NCBI RefSeq assembly: GCF_001648775.1
Contig: NZ_LVEJ01000019.1
Coordinates: forward strand, 1-64,000
Direction of reading: 5' to 3'
From: Pseudomonas fluorescens
GTDB lineage: Bacteria; Pseudomonadota; Gammaproteobacteria; Pseudomonadales; Pseudomonadaceae
Length of the DNA stretch: 64,000 nt
This document shows positions 42,971 to 50,978 of the stretch, piece by piece (position 1 is the stretch's first letter; every line of letters starts with the position of its first letter). A model generated the notes under the pieces. The model saw nothing but the letters and a program-made list of their open reading frames with translations. It was not told the DNA's origin and did no database searches. Both the position numbers and the translations under genes were made by a program.

Positions 42971-44074
42971 ATGACGTCGTTCAACTCCGGGGCCCAACCC
43001 CAGAACCGTGCGCCTCAATCCATCGGCTTTCTGCTGCTGGACAATTTCACGCTGATTTCTCTGGCCTCCGCAGTAGAACCCCTGCGCATGGCCAACCAAT
43101 TGTCCGGTCGCGAGCTGTATCGCTGGAGCACCCTTACCGTCGATGGCGGCCAGGTGTGGGCCAGTGACGGTCTGCAAATCACTCCCGACGCTTCCATGCA
43201 CAAAGCCCCGCCACTCGACACTGTGATCGTCTGCGGCGGTATCGGCATTCAACGCACCGTGACCCGTGAACATGTCTCGTGGCTGCAAAGCCAGGCGCGT
43301 CAGTCCAAGCGCCTCGGCGCCGTGTGCACTGGCAGTTGGGCGCTGGCCTGCGCCGGGTTGCTCGACGGTTTCGATTGCAGCGTGCACTGGGAGTGTCTGG
43401 CGGCGATGCAGGAAGCTTTCCCGCGCGTGGCCATGAGCACGCGCTTGTTCACCCTCGACCGTAACCGTTTCACCAGCTCTGGCGGCACCGCGCCGCTGGA
43501 CATGATGCTGCACCTGATCAGCCGCGATCACGGCCGTGAACTGTCCGCCGCGATCTCGGAAATGTTTGTCTACGAACGCATCCGCAACGAGCAGGATCAC
43601 CAGCGCGTGCCGCTCAAGCACATGCTCGGCACCAATCAGCCGAAACTGCAGGAAATCGTCGCGCTGATGGAAGCCAATCTGGAAGAGCCGATCGACCTGG
43701 ATGAGTTGGCGGTGTACGTCGCCGTGTCGCGTCGACAGCTGGAGCGGTTGTTCCAGAAATATTTGCACTGCTCGCCGTCGCGCTACTACTTGAAGCTGCG
43801 CCTGATCCGCGCCCGGCAACTGCTCAAGCAGACGCCGATGTCGATCATCGAAGTGGCGTCGGTGTGTGGTTTCGTCTCCACGCCGCACTTCTCCAAGTGC
43901 TACCGCGAATACTTCGGCATTCCGCCGCGTGACGAGCGCGTCGGCTCCAACACCACCCAGCAAGTGGCGATGTTGCCGCTGCCGCAGGCAATCGTGATGT
44001 CGCCGCTGTCGGGGCCGATGTCGGCGTTGAGTCAGGCGCGCAATGAATCGACATTTGCCAGCGTGAGGCTGTAG
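42971..44074 (+). CDS. gbdR: AraC/GlxA-family activator GbdR
   Basis: GbdR switches on betaine and dimethylglycine catabolism genes when these ligands accumulate. The 367-residue product has an N-terminal GATase1/GlxA-like sensor domain (about 15-195; CTGSWALACAGLLDGFDCSVHWE). This is followed by a double AraC HTH (about 240-340; ISRRQLERLFQKYL-type VAVSRRQLERLFQKYLHCSPSRYYLKLRLIRARQLL and VASVCGFVSTPHFSKCYREYFG). The C-terminal 40 residues are low complexity. The position (after sdaB, near the carnitine and dgc genes) fits GbdR, not CdhR, which lies at 49.9 kb. Confidence 0.93.
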   Translation: MTSFNSGAQPQNRAPQSIGFLLLDNFTLISLASAVEPLRMANQLSGRELYRWSTLTVDGGQVWASDGLQITPDASMHKAPPLDTVIVCGGIGIQRTVTREHVSWLQSQARQSKRLGAVCTGSWALACAGLLDGFDCSVHWECLAAMQEAFPRVAMSTRLFTLDRNRFTSSGGTAPLDMMLHLISRDHGRELSAAISEMFVYERIRNEQDHQRVPLKHMLGTNQPKLQEIVALMEANLEEPIDLDELAVYVAVSRRQLERLFQKYLHCSPSRYYLKLRLIRARQLLKQTPMSIIEVASVCGFVSTPHFSKCYREYFGIPPRDERVGSNTTQQVAMLPLPQAIVMSPLSGPMSALSQARNESTFASVRL

Positions 44075-44110
44075 ACCGAGTCATCGTTCTTCGTCGGAAC
44101 GCCGCCCGGA

Positions 44111-44169
44111 GACAGGCTCGCTCCCACATTGGAATGCATTCCTACTGTGGGAGCGAGCCTGCTCGCGAA
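44111..44169. repeat. REPIN, left arm damaged (C-type)
   Basis: The left copy keeps only GACAGGCTCGCTCCCACA; its outer half differs. The right copy GTGGGAGCGAGCCTGCTCGCGAA is intact. The spacer is TTGGAATGCATTCCTAC. Confidence 0.85.
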
Positions 44170-44177
44170 TGGATTTA

Positions 44178-44441
44178 TCAGGCGCTATGGCTTTGCTGGT
44201 AGTCCGCCAATGCCGGCAACAACTGTTTGTCGATCGCCTGGCGCACCGCAGGCTGAATGCTGGCGCCGCTGGTGTACATGTCCTTGACCATCTTGCGCAG
44301 TTCAAACGCGCGAACATTATCCAGACCGCGCACCGCGCACTCGCAAGCCTGATCGGCGGTAGTGCCGCTGGGTACTTGAATACCCAACGCCTTGAGCTGG
44401 CCCAACAAATCTTCCTGATCGATCAAATCGGCATACATCAT
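44178..44441 (-). CDS. Small conserved protein in the betaine locus, function unknown
   Basis: The 87-residue product (MMYADLIDQEDLLGQLKALGIQVPSGTTADQACECAVRGLDN...) has no signal peptide or membrane segment and appears helical, with two Cys residues in QACECAV. I start at ATG 44441 with AAGAAGG nine bases upstream; upstream in-frame codons extend only into non-coding sequence. It faces gbdR across a REPIN. A hypothetical gene occupies a similar place in related pseudomonads. The function cannot be inferred beyond its location among quaternary-amine genes. Confidence 0.7.
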   Translation of the reverse strand: MMYADLIDQEDLLGQLKALGIQVPSGTTADQACECAVRGLDNVRAFELRKMVKDMYTSGASIQPAVRQAIDKQLLPALADYQQSHSA

Positions 44442-44549
44442 GACGCGCATCCTTCTTCGGTAACGGAGGTCGTGGCTCGATTCTGGTAGCCACACCGGGG
44501 CACGGCAAGGGCGATTTGTCGCAGTGGCTGCGACGGCTATGAACAGGTC

Positions 44550-44690
44550 GTTTTCGGCTAACTTGCCGCTCAAGGGAGTGGGCACACTGAACTCAGCTTG
44601 CAACACGAAGGTTTGGTCACCCTCGCTTGGCAGCTCCTCAACAGTACCCTCTGCCCCGATCCTGTCACGGCTTGCATCGGGGCTTTTTTT
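44550..44690 (+). ncRNA. Candidate small RNA with orphan terminator
   Basis: A plus-strand terminator (GCCCCGAT at 44653, loop, ATCGGGGC, then TTTTTTT) lies in a gap where no plus-strand gene ends. A promoter-like TTGTCG (44516) with TATGAA (44538) at 16-base spacing lies upstream. Transcription from there would give an RNA of about 140 bases with no convincing open frame. This is suggestive only; the hairpin might also belong to leaky transcription. Confidence 0.4.
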
Positions 44691-44732
44691 GGGCTGTGAT
44701 TCGGTTAGTAGCGCGTTGTTTGGACTGACGCT

Positions 44733-44797
44733 TTCGCGAGCAAGCTCGCTCCCACAGTTGAAATGCATTCCAATGTGGGAGCGAGCTTGCTCGCGAA
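44733..44797. repeat. REPIN (T-type arms)
   Basis: Convergent pair with spacer GTTGAAATGCATTCCAA, 15 bases from the end of the hydroxylase gene. Confidence 0.9.
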
Positions 44798-44812
44798 GGA
44801 CGATGATGCGGT

Positions 44813-45976
44813 CTAGCGCTGCAATACCAGAATCCGCGACAACAACTCATCCCGGTCGACATAGCAGCCCTGAAAATGTCGTGCCCCGGTAGCAGGATCA
44901 AACGCATTGCGCGCATGCAACGTGCGGCGGTTATCAAAGCACCACAGCTCACCGGGATTGAGCCGCTGCATCAGCCGAAACCGCGGCTCACGGGTCATTG
45001 CAATAAACCGCCGATACGCCCGATACAACAGCGGCATCTGCTCCACCGACGTCTCAAACGCCCCGCGCAAAAAGTTCGCCATGCGAATCTCGGCGACTCT
45101 GCCCAGAGCATCCAAAGCAATGATCGGCGCCAGGCAGCGATAGTCGCTGTGGCGATCCTTGTTGCGAAACTCCACGGGGATTTCACACAACGCCTTGAAT
45201 GACTCGGGATCTTCCTGGCGCAACGCATCGGCAATCGCAAACCCATCAACAAAAATGCTCTCGCCACCCTCGGCGTCATTCACCAGGCAATGCAGAAATT
45301 GCAGCCCCGGTTGCAGCTCACGAGTGGGCAGGTCGGTGTGCAACGGCAGGTTGAAAGCGGTGTAGGCATTGCTGTCGGCATCGGCTTTGGATTGCACGTT
45401 GAACAGCACGCCGAAGTTGCTCTCGCGGATGAATGAAATGCGTTGCACGATGAGCTTCAGCGAGCCGGGTTCGGTGGGCACACCGCGCACTTGCGTCAGG
45501 CCGATGTCGCGAATGGCGATCATCCATTGCAGCAGGGTGGCATTGTCGTTCATCAGCGCCGCGTATTCGAATACCGGGAGTTGCAGATCGTTACGCCAAA
45601 GAAAGGGCTTGGGCTTGGCGGCCAGACGTTCGGCGCGGGATTCATCATCGTAGGCATGCGCGCGCAACCAGCCCGGATCGAAACGGCTGAGGTGACCGTT
45701 CGCCCAGTCGATGCGCAGGCAGCCGTCGGTATCGATGTGCGCGGCCGCTGGTTTCAGATCATCAGGCGCATCGACAATCTCGAATACCTGTTCACGGGTG
45801 ACGTTGTAAACGCAACGTTCGCACGGGCAGTTGTCTCGCAACCAGACATGGTGAAACGGGCTGACGCGACCGTCAGCCCACTCAATGGCAACACGATCCG
45901 CCAGGCTCTGCACGCCACCGAGCGCGCTGATCAACGGATAAGTACGGAAATCGGCAACAGCGGCAGCGGTGTTCAT
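44813..45976 (-). CDS. Gamma-butyrobetaine hydroxylase-like 2-oxoglutarate dioxygenase
   Basis: The 387-residue Fe(II)/2-oxoglutarate dioxygenase has an N-terminal DUF971-like zinc domain (C50-x-C52-x2-C55 in LRDNCPCERC) and the TauD-type core: iron ligands H213-x-D215 (HTDLPT) and H354 (RRTLHARNAF). The two-domain plan is that of gamma-butyrobetaine dioxygenase, which converts gamma-butyrobetaine to L-carnitine. It follows cdhB by 24 bases and is the last gene of caiX-cdhC-cdhA-cdhB-hydroxylase, so its product carnitine would enter the same operon. A trimethyllysine hydroxylase-like role is less likely from context. Confidence 0.85.
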   Translation of the reverse strand: MNTAAAVADFRTYPLISALGGVQSLADRVAIEWADGRVSPFHHVWLRDNCPCERCVYNVTREQVFEIVDAPDDLKPAAAHIDTDGCLRIDWANGHLSRFDPGWLRAHAYDDESRAERLAAKPKPFLWRNDLQLPVFEYAALMNDNATLLQWMIAIRDIGLTQVRGVPTEPGSLKLIVQRISFIRESNFGVLFNVQSKADADSNAYTAFNLPLHTDLPTRELQPGLQFLHCLVNDAEGGESIFVDGFAIADALRQEDPESFKALCEIPVEFRNKDRHSDYRCLAPIIALDALGRVAEIRMANFLRGAFETSVEQMPLLYRAYRRFIAMTREPRFRLMQRLNPGELWCFDNRRTLHARNAFDPATGARHFQGCYVDRDELLSRILVLQR

Positions 45977-46000
45977 GGCGGCTCCTTGCGATCGATGGAT

Positions 46001-46477
46001 TTACCTTGCAGGTGGCAGCGCGATGACGCGGCCGAGGTAAGCGGGAACGGGCAGGTCTTTCTGTTCGGCGACGATGCTTTGCAGGAGGCCCAATGTGTCT
46101 GGGCTGAACGGTGCCGAGCGTGGGCCGGCGAGGTCGACGTGCAAGAGCATTTGTTCGTTGCCGGCCAGTTCCTGCTCATCGCCGACCTTGTGCAGGCTGT
46201 GATAGAGGTGCAGGCGTTTGCTGTCGTGACCGATGATTTGCGTGTGCACTTCGACCTCGGTGTCGAGCTTCACTTCGTGCAGGTAATTGAGGTGCAGTTC
46301 GAGGGTGAACAGTGAGTTACCGCTGGCTTCGCGGTGGTTGCTGTCCATGCCGAGACGGTCCATCAGGGCGTCGGTGGCGTAGCTGAAGATCAGCAGGTAG
46401 AAGGCGTCGCGCAGGTGGCCGTTGTAGTCGACCCAGTCGGGGATGATTTTGGTTTGGTAGGTGGTGAGGGTGGGCAT
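46001..46477 (-). CDS. cdhB: Betainyl-CoA thioesterase CdhB
   Basis: The 158-residue hot-dog-fold thioesterase (DWVDYNGHLRDAFYLLIFSYATDALMDRLGMD; the DYNGHLRD motif is the active-site region) hydrolyses betainyl-CoA to glycine betaine and CoA, the last step of the carnitine route. It has the normal length for its family. It is part of the operon with cdhC and cdhA upstream and the hydroxylase 24 bases downstream. An MITE-like element separates it from cdhA. Confidence 0.9.
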   Translation of the reverse strand: MPTLTTYQTKIIPDWVDYNGHLRDAFYLLIFSYATDALMDRLGMDSNHREASGNSLFTLELHLNYLHEVKLDTEVEVHTQIIGHDSKRLHLYHSLHKVGDEQELAGNEQMLLHVDLAGPRSAPFSPDTLGLLQSIVAEQKDLPVPAYLGRVIALPPAR

Positions 46478-46516
46478 GATTGGGTTCCGGCAGTTGGCGG
46501 GTCGTTAAGATAGCTA

Positions 46517-46678
46517 CCCCCTCACCCCAGCCCTCTCCCCCAGGGGGGAGAGGGGGAAAGGGAGCAGATCGGGGGCCTTTCAAAACTTGAATTCGGCTCG
46601 GTGGTGCAAGTCGGCGTAACTCTAACAATCAACTCGGTCAGTCCCCTCTACCTCTGGGAGAGGGCTAGGGTGAGGGCA
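46517..46678. repeat. MITE-like element with CCCTCTCCC termini
   Basis: It starts CCCCTCACCCCAGCCCTCTC, ends GGGAGAGGGCTAGGGTGAGGG, and is an internal relative of the element at 37345 (shared GAAAGGGAGCAGATCGGGGG). It lies between cdhA and cdhB inside the operon. Confidence 0.7.
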
Positions 46679-46697
46679 GCGGTTTGAAGCGACCCCA

Positions 46698-47663
46698 TCA
46701 CTCGCTGAACGTCATCCCATGTTTTTCCTTGGTGGTCTTCACCGCCTCAAGCACCGCCAGCAAGCAATCATCACGATAACGCTCCAGCGCCGAAATGCTG
46801 TGACGACCAAGCTGATCACTGGTGCCATCGACCACATCGTCAATCAACTTGTCCGTCAGTTCCGGCGCTGGCAGATAGGTCCACGGCAATTGCAACGCCG
46901 GGCCGAATTGCGACATGAAGTGGCGCATGCCCGCATCACCCCCCGCCAGCGTGTAAGTCAGGAACGTACCCATGAACGACCAGCGCAACCCGGCGCCAAA
47001 CCGGATCGCATCGTCGATCTCGCCAGTGGTGGCCACGCCGTCATTGACCAGGTGCAGGGCCTCACGCCACAACGCTTCAAGCAGGCGGTCGGCAATGAAC
47101 CCCGGCACTTCCTTGCGCACATGCAACGGACGCATGCCGAGAGATTCGTAGACTTTCATCGCCGCTTGCACAGCTTCCGGCGCGGTGTTCTTGCCACCGA
47201 CCACTTCCACTAGCGGCAGCAGATAAACCGGGTTGAACGGGTGGCCAACCACGCAGCGCTCAGGGTGCGTCGAACTCTCGTAAAACTCACTCGGCAGCAG
47301 CCCCGACGTGCTCGAACCAATCAACGCATTCGGCTTGGCCGCTGCACTGATTTTGCTGTGCAGATCGAGTTTCAGCTCCAGACGTTCCGGGGCGCTTTCC
47401 TGAATGAAATCGGCATCCCGAACACACTCTTCGATGGTCGCGACAAAGCGCAGGCGATCCTGCGAAGCGCCCGGCGCCAGGCCGTTTTTCTCCAGCGCAC
47501 CCCAGGCATTGGCCACGCGTTTGCGCAGCGCCGCTTCGGCGCCTGGCGCCGGGTCCCAAGCGACCACGTCGAGGCCATGGGCGAGGGCGCGGGCCACCCA
47601 GCCACTGCCGATGACACCACTGCCCAGCGCGGCGAAGGTTTTGATTTCGGTGATAAAGCTCAT
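46698..47663 (-). CDS. cdhA: L-carnitine dehydrogenase
   Basis: CdhA oxidises L-carnitine to 3-dehydrocarnitine with NAD+. The 321-residue product is a 3-hydroxyacyl-CoA dehydrogenase relative with the NAD motif FAALGSGVIGSGWVARALAHG near the N-terminus, GSSTSGLLPSEF, and HPFNPVYLLPLVEVVGG. I start at 47663 (MSFITEIKTFAA), matching the family; an ATG at 47693 adds 10 unrelated residues. The gene sits between cdhC and cdhB. A REPIN lies in the cdhC-cdhA gap. Confidence 0.94.
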   Translation of the reverse strand: MSFITEIKTFAALGSGVIGSGWVARALAHGLDVVAWDPAPGAEAALRKRVANAWGALEKNGLAPGASQDRLRFVATIEECVRDADFIQESAPERLELKLDLHSKISAAAKPNALIGSSTSGLLPSEFYESSTHPERCVVGHPFNPVYLLPLVEVVGGKNTAPEAVQAAMKVYESLGMRPLHVRKEVPGFIADRLLEALWREALHLVNDGVATTGEIDDAIRFGAGLRWSFMGTFLTYTLAGGDAGMRHFMSQFGPALQLPWTYLPAPELTDKLIDDVVDGTSDQLGRHSISALERYRDDCLLAVLEAVKTTKEKHGMTFSE

Positions 47664-47693
47664 GGCGACATTCCTGAATAGTTCGGCGATCAA

Positions 47694-47787
47694 CTGTGGG
47701 AGCGAGCCTGCTCGCGAATGCGCTGGCTCTGCTGCTGAAGACGCTTCGGATGGACCGGCCTCTTCGCGAGCAGGCTCGCTCCCACAG
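47694..47787. repeat. REPIN (C-type arms)
   Basis: Divergent pair with spacer TGCGCTGGCTCTGCTGCTGAAGACG.., in the operon gap between cdhC and cdhA. Confidence 0.9.
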
Positions 47788-47805
47788 GGTTTTGAGGTGA
47801 GTTCC

Positions 47806-48693
47806 TTAACCGCGCTGGGTCAGGCCCATTTTCTTGCGGCCTTCCGCCGGGGTCAGCACGCGGGCGCCGAGGCGGCTGAGGATCTCGGTAGCGCGCTCGA
47901 CCAGTTGGCCATTGGTCGCCAGCACGCCTTTGTCCAGCCACAAGTTGTCTTCCAGCCCGACCCGCACGTTGCCGCCCAGCAGCACCGCTTGCGCCGCCAT
48001 CGGCATCTGCATCCGGCCAATCCCGAACCCGGCCCACACCGCATCCGCTGGCAAGTTATCGACCATGGCTTTCATGGTCGTGGTGTCTGCCGGCGCGCCC
48101 CACGGAATGCCTAGGCACAACTGGAACAACGGGTTATCCAGCAAACCTTCTTTGATCATCTGCTTGGCAAACCACAGGTGACCGGTGTCGAAAATCTCCA
48201 GCTCGGCTTTCACACCCAACTCGGTAATACGCTTGGCGCCGGCCCGCAGTTGCGCCGGGGTGGAGACGTAAATGGTGTCGCCATCGCCGAAGTTAAGGGT
48301 GCCGCAATCGAGGGTGCAGATTTCCGGCAGCAACTCTTCAACGTGGGCGAGGCGGGTCAGCGGGCCGACCAGATCGGTGTTCGGGCCGAACTCCATCGGG
48401 TTCTCGCCGGCGCCGATTTCGAGGTCGCCGCCCATGCCGGCGGTGAGGTTGACGATGATGTCGACATCGGCCTCGCGGATGCGCTCCATCACTTCGCGGT
48501 ACAGTGCCACGTCACGGCTGAACTTGCCGGTCTGCGGATCGCGCACATGGCAGTGCACAACGGTGGCGCCGGCCTTGGCCGCTTCAACGGCTGCCGCTGC
48601 GATCTGTTTCGGGGTGACCGGCACGTGCGGGCTCTTCGCGGTCGTGTCGCCAGCACCGGTGAGTGCGCAGGTGATGATGACGTCGTGGTTCAT
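47806..48693 (-). CDS. cdhC: 3-dehydrocarnitine cleavage enzyme (BKACE family)
   Basis: CdhC reacts 3-dehydrocarnitine with acetyl-CoA to give betainyl-CoA and acetoacetate. The 295-residue beta-keto acid cleavage enzyme (BKACE) carries the metal/substrate motifs ITCALTGAGDTTAKSPHVPVTPKQIA, VHCHVRDP, and NLTAGMGGD. Length and motif order are as for the family. It lies between caiX and cdhA, in the order of the pathway. The gap to caiX contains a short GCAGCCC/GGGCTGC hairpin and half a MITE-like repeat. Confidence 0.93.
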   Translation of the reverse strand: MNHDVIITCALTGAGDTTAKSPHVPVTPKQIAAAAVEAAKAGATVVHCHVRDPQTGKFSRDVALYREVMERIREADVDIIVNLTAGMGGDLEIGAGENPMEFGPNTDLVGPLTRLAHVEELLPEICTLDCGTLNFGDGDTIYVSTPAQLRAGAKRITELGVKAELEIFDTGHLWFAKQMIKEGLLDNPLFQLCLGIPWGAPADTTTMKAMVDNLPADAVWAGFGIGRMQMPMAAQAVLLGGNVRVGLEDNLWLDKGVLATNGQLVERATEILSRLGARVLTPAEGRKKMGLTQRG

Positions 48694-48753
48694 GGTGCGG
48701 TTTCCTTCAGGCGTGATGGCTCTGTCCGCAGCCCTTTTTCGGGCTGCGTAGCG

Positions 48754-48792
48754 TCGGTCAGTCCTCTCTCCCGTCAGGGAGAGGGGCTTTTC
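48754..48792. repeat. Half MITE-like repeat
   Basis: CGGTCAGTCCTCTCTCCC followed by GGGAGAGGGGC. It is one end of the CCCTCTCCC element, with the rest missing. Confidence 0.55.
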
Positions 48793-48801
48793 AATAGAGG
48801 G

Positions 48802-49746
48802 TTATTTGCTGGTCAACTGAAGGTTTTCAGCGGCCGGTTTGCCATCGAAGGTGGTCACACCTTCCAGCCAGCGCTGCTTGTCTTCGGGGTGATCCTTGAG
48901 CCATTGCCTGGCCGATTCGAAAGCGTCCTTGTGGTCGAGCAGCGGCTGCATCATCCGGCTCTCGTCCTCGGCGGTGAACGTCAGGTTGGTCAGCAGACGG
49001 CCAACGTTCGGGCACTGCTCGGCGTATTTCGGTGCGGTGACGGTCCACACGGTGGCCATGCCTTCGTTCGGGCCGAGGGCGTCGTCGCTGCCGGTCAGAT
49101 AAGTCATTTTGACGTTAACGTTCATCGGGTGCGGCGCCCAGCCGAAGAACACCACAGCCTCTTTGCGGCGCACGGCGCGATCGACAGCGGCGAGCATGCC
49201 GGCCTCACTGGACTCGACCAGCTGAAATTTGCCGAGACCGAACTGGTTCTTGGCGATCATTGCCTTGATCTGCGTATTGGCGCCCGAGCCTGGCTCGATG
49301 CCATAGATCTTGCCGCCCAGTTCTTTTTCGAATTTGGCGATGTCGGCGAAGGTTTTCAGGCCCTTGTCCGCCAGATAAGTCGGCACCGCGAGGGTCGCAC
49401 GGGCATCTTTCAGGCTCGGCGCTTCGAGAACTTTGACCTGATTGGCGTCGACGAACGGCGTGATGGTCTGTGTCATCAGCGGGTTCCAGTAACCGAGGAA
49501 CAAGTCCAGACGCTGATCGCGGATCCCGGCGAAGATAATCTGCTGGGACGCGCTGGTTTGTTTGGTGTTGTAGCCGAGGCCGTCGAGCAGGACCTGGGTC
49601 ATGGCACTGGTGGCGATCACGTCGGTCCAGTTGACCACGCCCATACGTACGTTCTGGCACGCTGCCGGGTCGGCCGCCATGACGCTGGCGCTCAAGAAAG
49701 CGGTACCGCTGAGTGCAAGAACACAGCTGCTGATCAGTCGTTTCAT
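48802..49746 (-). CDS. caiX: Carnitine-binding periplasmic protein CaiX
   Basis: The 314-residue product has a signal peptide (cleavage near VMA, residue 24) and the OpuAC/ChoX-type fold: RMGVVNWTDVIATSAMTQVLLDGLGYNTKQT, LFLGYWNPLMTQTI, and the ligand-box FFGWAPHPMN. It is clearly related to CbcX in this window. CaiX binds carnitine and in P. aeruginosa works with the shared CbcWV permease. No permease gene lies beside it here. It begins the caiX-cdhC-cdhA-cdhB-hydroxylase operon and is divergent from cdhR. Confidence 0.92.
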   Translation of the reverse strand: MKRLISSCVLALSGTAFLSASVMAADPAACQNVRMGVVNWTDVIATSAMTQVLLDGLGYNTKQTSASQQIIFAGIRDQRLDLFLGYWNPLMTQTITPFVDANQVKVLEAPSLKDARATLAVPTYLADKGLKTFADIAKFEKELGGKIYGIEPGSGANTQIKAMIAKNQFGLGKFQLVESSEAGMLAAVDRAVRRKEAVVFFGWAPHPMNVNVKMTYLTGSDDALGPNEGMATVWTVTAPKYAEQCPNVGRLLTNLTFTAEDESRMMQPLLDHKDAFESARQWLKDHPEDKQRWLEGVTTFDGKPAAENLQLTSK

Positions 49747-49835
49747 GTCGGGTTCCTCGGCAGGTCGTTTATTGTGGTTTCCGGCGTCTGATGCGCCGGT
49801 GATGCAAAGTTACGCAGCAATGCGCCCGTGAAAAC

Positions 49836-49877
49836 GCACTGCGGCGACTGGCATTTGCACTGTAGCGACCTGTGCGC
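49836..49877. promoter_or_regulatory. 21-bp-spaced direct repeat, candidate CdhR operator
   Basis: GCACTGCGGCGACTG at 49836 and GCACTGTAGCGACCTG at 49857 are near-identical direct repeats with 21-base period, midway between divergent caiX and cdhR. This geometry fits an AraC-family activator such as CdhR. Confidence 0.65.
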
Positions 49878-49953
49878 TTGAACGCCGACGACAATCGGCG
49901 TATCAACGAGCCACGCTCCCCTCCCTCTCGTTACCCGCGAATCGAGTGCGCAC

Positions 49954-50901
49954 ATGTCTCAGGATTTCTACTTTCTGCTGATGCCGGGGTTCTCCGCCAT
50001 CGGCTTTATTTCCGCGATCGAACCGTTGCGCGTGGCCAACCGCTTTCGTGGCGAGCTGTACCGCTGGCATGTGTTGAGTGCCGATGGCGGGGCAGTGCTG
50101 GCGAGCAATGGCATGTCGGTCAACGCCGACGCCGCGCTGGAGCCGCTGAAGAAAGGTGCGACGTTGTTGGTGGTGGCCGGGTTTGAACCACTGAAGTTCG
50201 CCACGCCAACCCTTGAACACTGGTTGCGGCGGCTGGACAACGAAGGCGTGACCCTCGGCGCCATCGACACCGGCAGCTTTGTCCTTGCCGAGGCGGGCCT
50301 GCTCGATGGCCATCGCCTGACCCTGCACTGGGAAGCCATCGACGCCTTCAAGGAATCTTATCCACAGCTCAGCGTCACGCAGGAATTATTCGAGATCGAC
50401 CGTCGACGCATTACCTCGGCGGGCGGCACGGCTTCCATCGATTTAATGCTCGATCTGATCGCCCAGGCCCACGGCCCACAACTGGCGATTCAGGTCAGCG
50501 AGCAGTTTGTGCTGGGGCGCATTCGTCCGCGCAAAGACCACCAGCGCATGGAAGTCGCCACGCGTTACGGCATCAACAACAAGAAGCTGGTGCAGGTGAT
50601 CGGCGAAATGGAACAGCACAGCGAACCGCCGCTGACCACGCTGCAACTGGCGGAATCGATCAAGGTGACGCGGCGGCAACTGGAGCGCTTGTTCCGGCTG
50701 CATCTGAATGACACGCCGAGCAATTTCTATCTGCGCCTGCGCCTGGAAAAAGCCCGGCAGCTACTGCGCCAGACCGACATGAGCGTGCTCGAAGTCAGCA
50801 TCGCCTGCGGCTTCGAGTCCCCGTCGTACTTCACCCGCAGCTACCGGGCGAAATTTGCCCGGTGTCCACGGGAGGATCGACGTACGATACCTATAGATTA
50901 G
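49954..50901 (+). CDS. cdhR: AraC/GlxA-family carnitine activator CdhR
   Basis: CdhR activates the carnitine operon in response to carnitine. The 315-residue protein has the GlxA-like sensor (about 5-180; FLLMPGFSAIGFISAIEPLRVANRF; the usual catalytic Cys of amidotransferases is missing: DTGSFVLAEAGLL) and a C-terminal double HTH (about 215-310; IKVTRRQLERLFRLHLNDTPSNFYLRLRLEKARQLL, VSIACGFESPSYFTRSYRAKF). It lies divergent from caiX, and is related to GbdR at 43 kb. The low-GC island begins about 40 bases after its stop. Confidence 0.93.
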   Translation: MSQDFYFLLMPGFSAIGFISAIEPLRVANRFRGELYRWHVLSADGGAVLASNGMSVNADAALEPLKKGATLLVVAGFEPLKFATPTLEHWLRRLDNEGVTLGAIDTGSFVLAEAGLLDGHRLTLHWEAIDAFKESYPQLSVTQELFEIDRRRITSAGGTASIDLMLDLIAQAHGPQLAIQVSEQFVLGRIRPRKDHQRMEVATRYGINNKKLVQVIGEMEQHSEPPLTTLQLAESIKVTRRQLERLFRLHLNDTPSNFYLRLRLEKARQLLRQTDMSVLEVSIACGFESPSYFTRSYRAKFARCPREDRRTIPID

Positions 50902-50940
50902 AGGTTGAATATTTTGGTAACTGGAAGTCTATAAAGACTA

Positions 50941-50978
50941 CCGCTAACAGTTCTTTTTTATTTTTGGGGGGTTAGCGG
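50941..50978. terminator. Possible hairpin at the island's left edge
   Basis: CCGCTAAC at 50941 and GTTAGCGG at 50971 can form an 8-bp stem around a 22-base T-rich loop. It overlaps the stop of the DUF4263 gene. It may terminate cdhR or mark an insertion junction; the long loop weakens the terminator reading. Confidence 0.35.
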
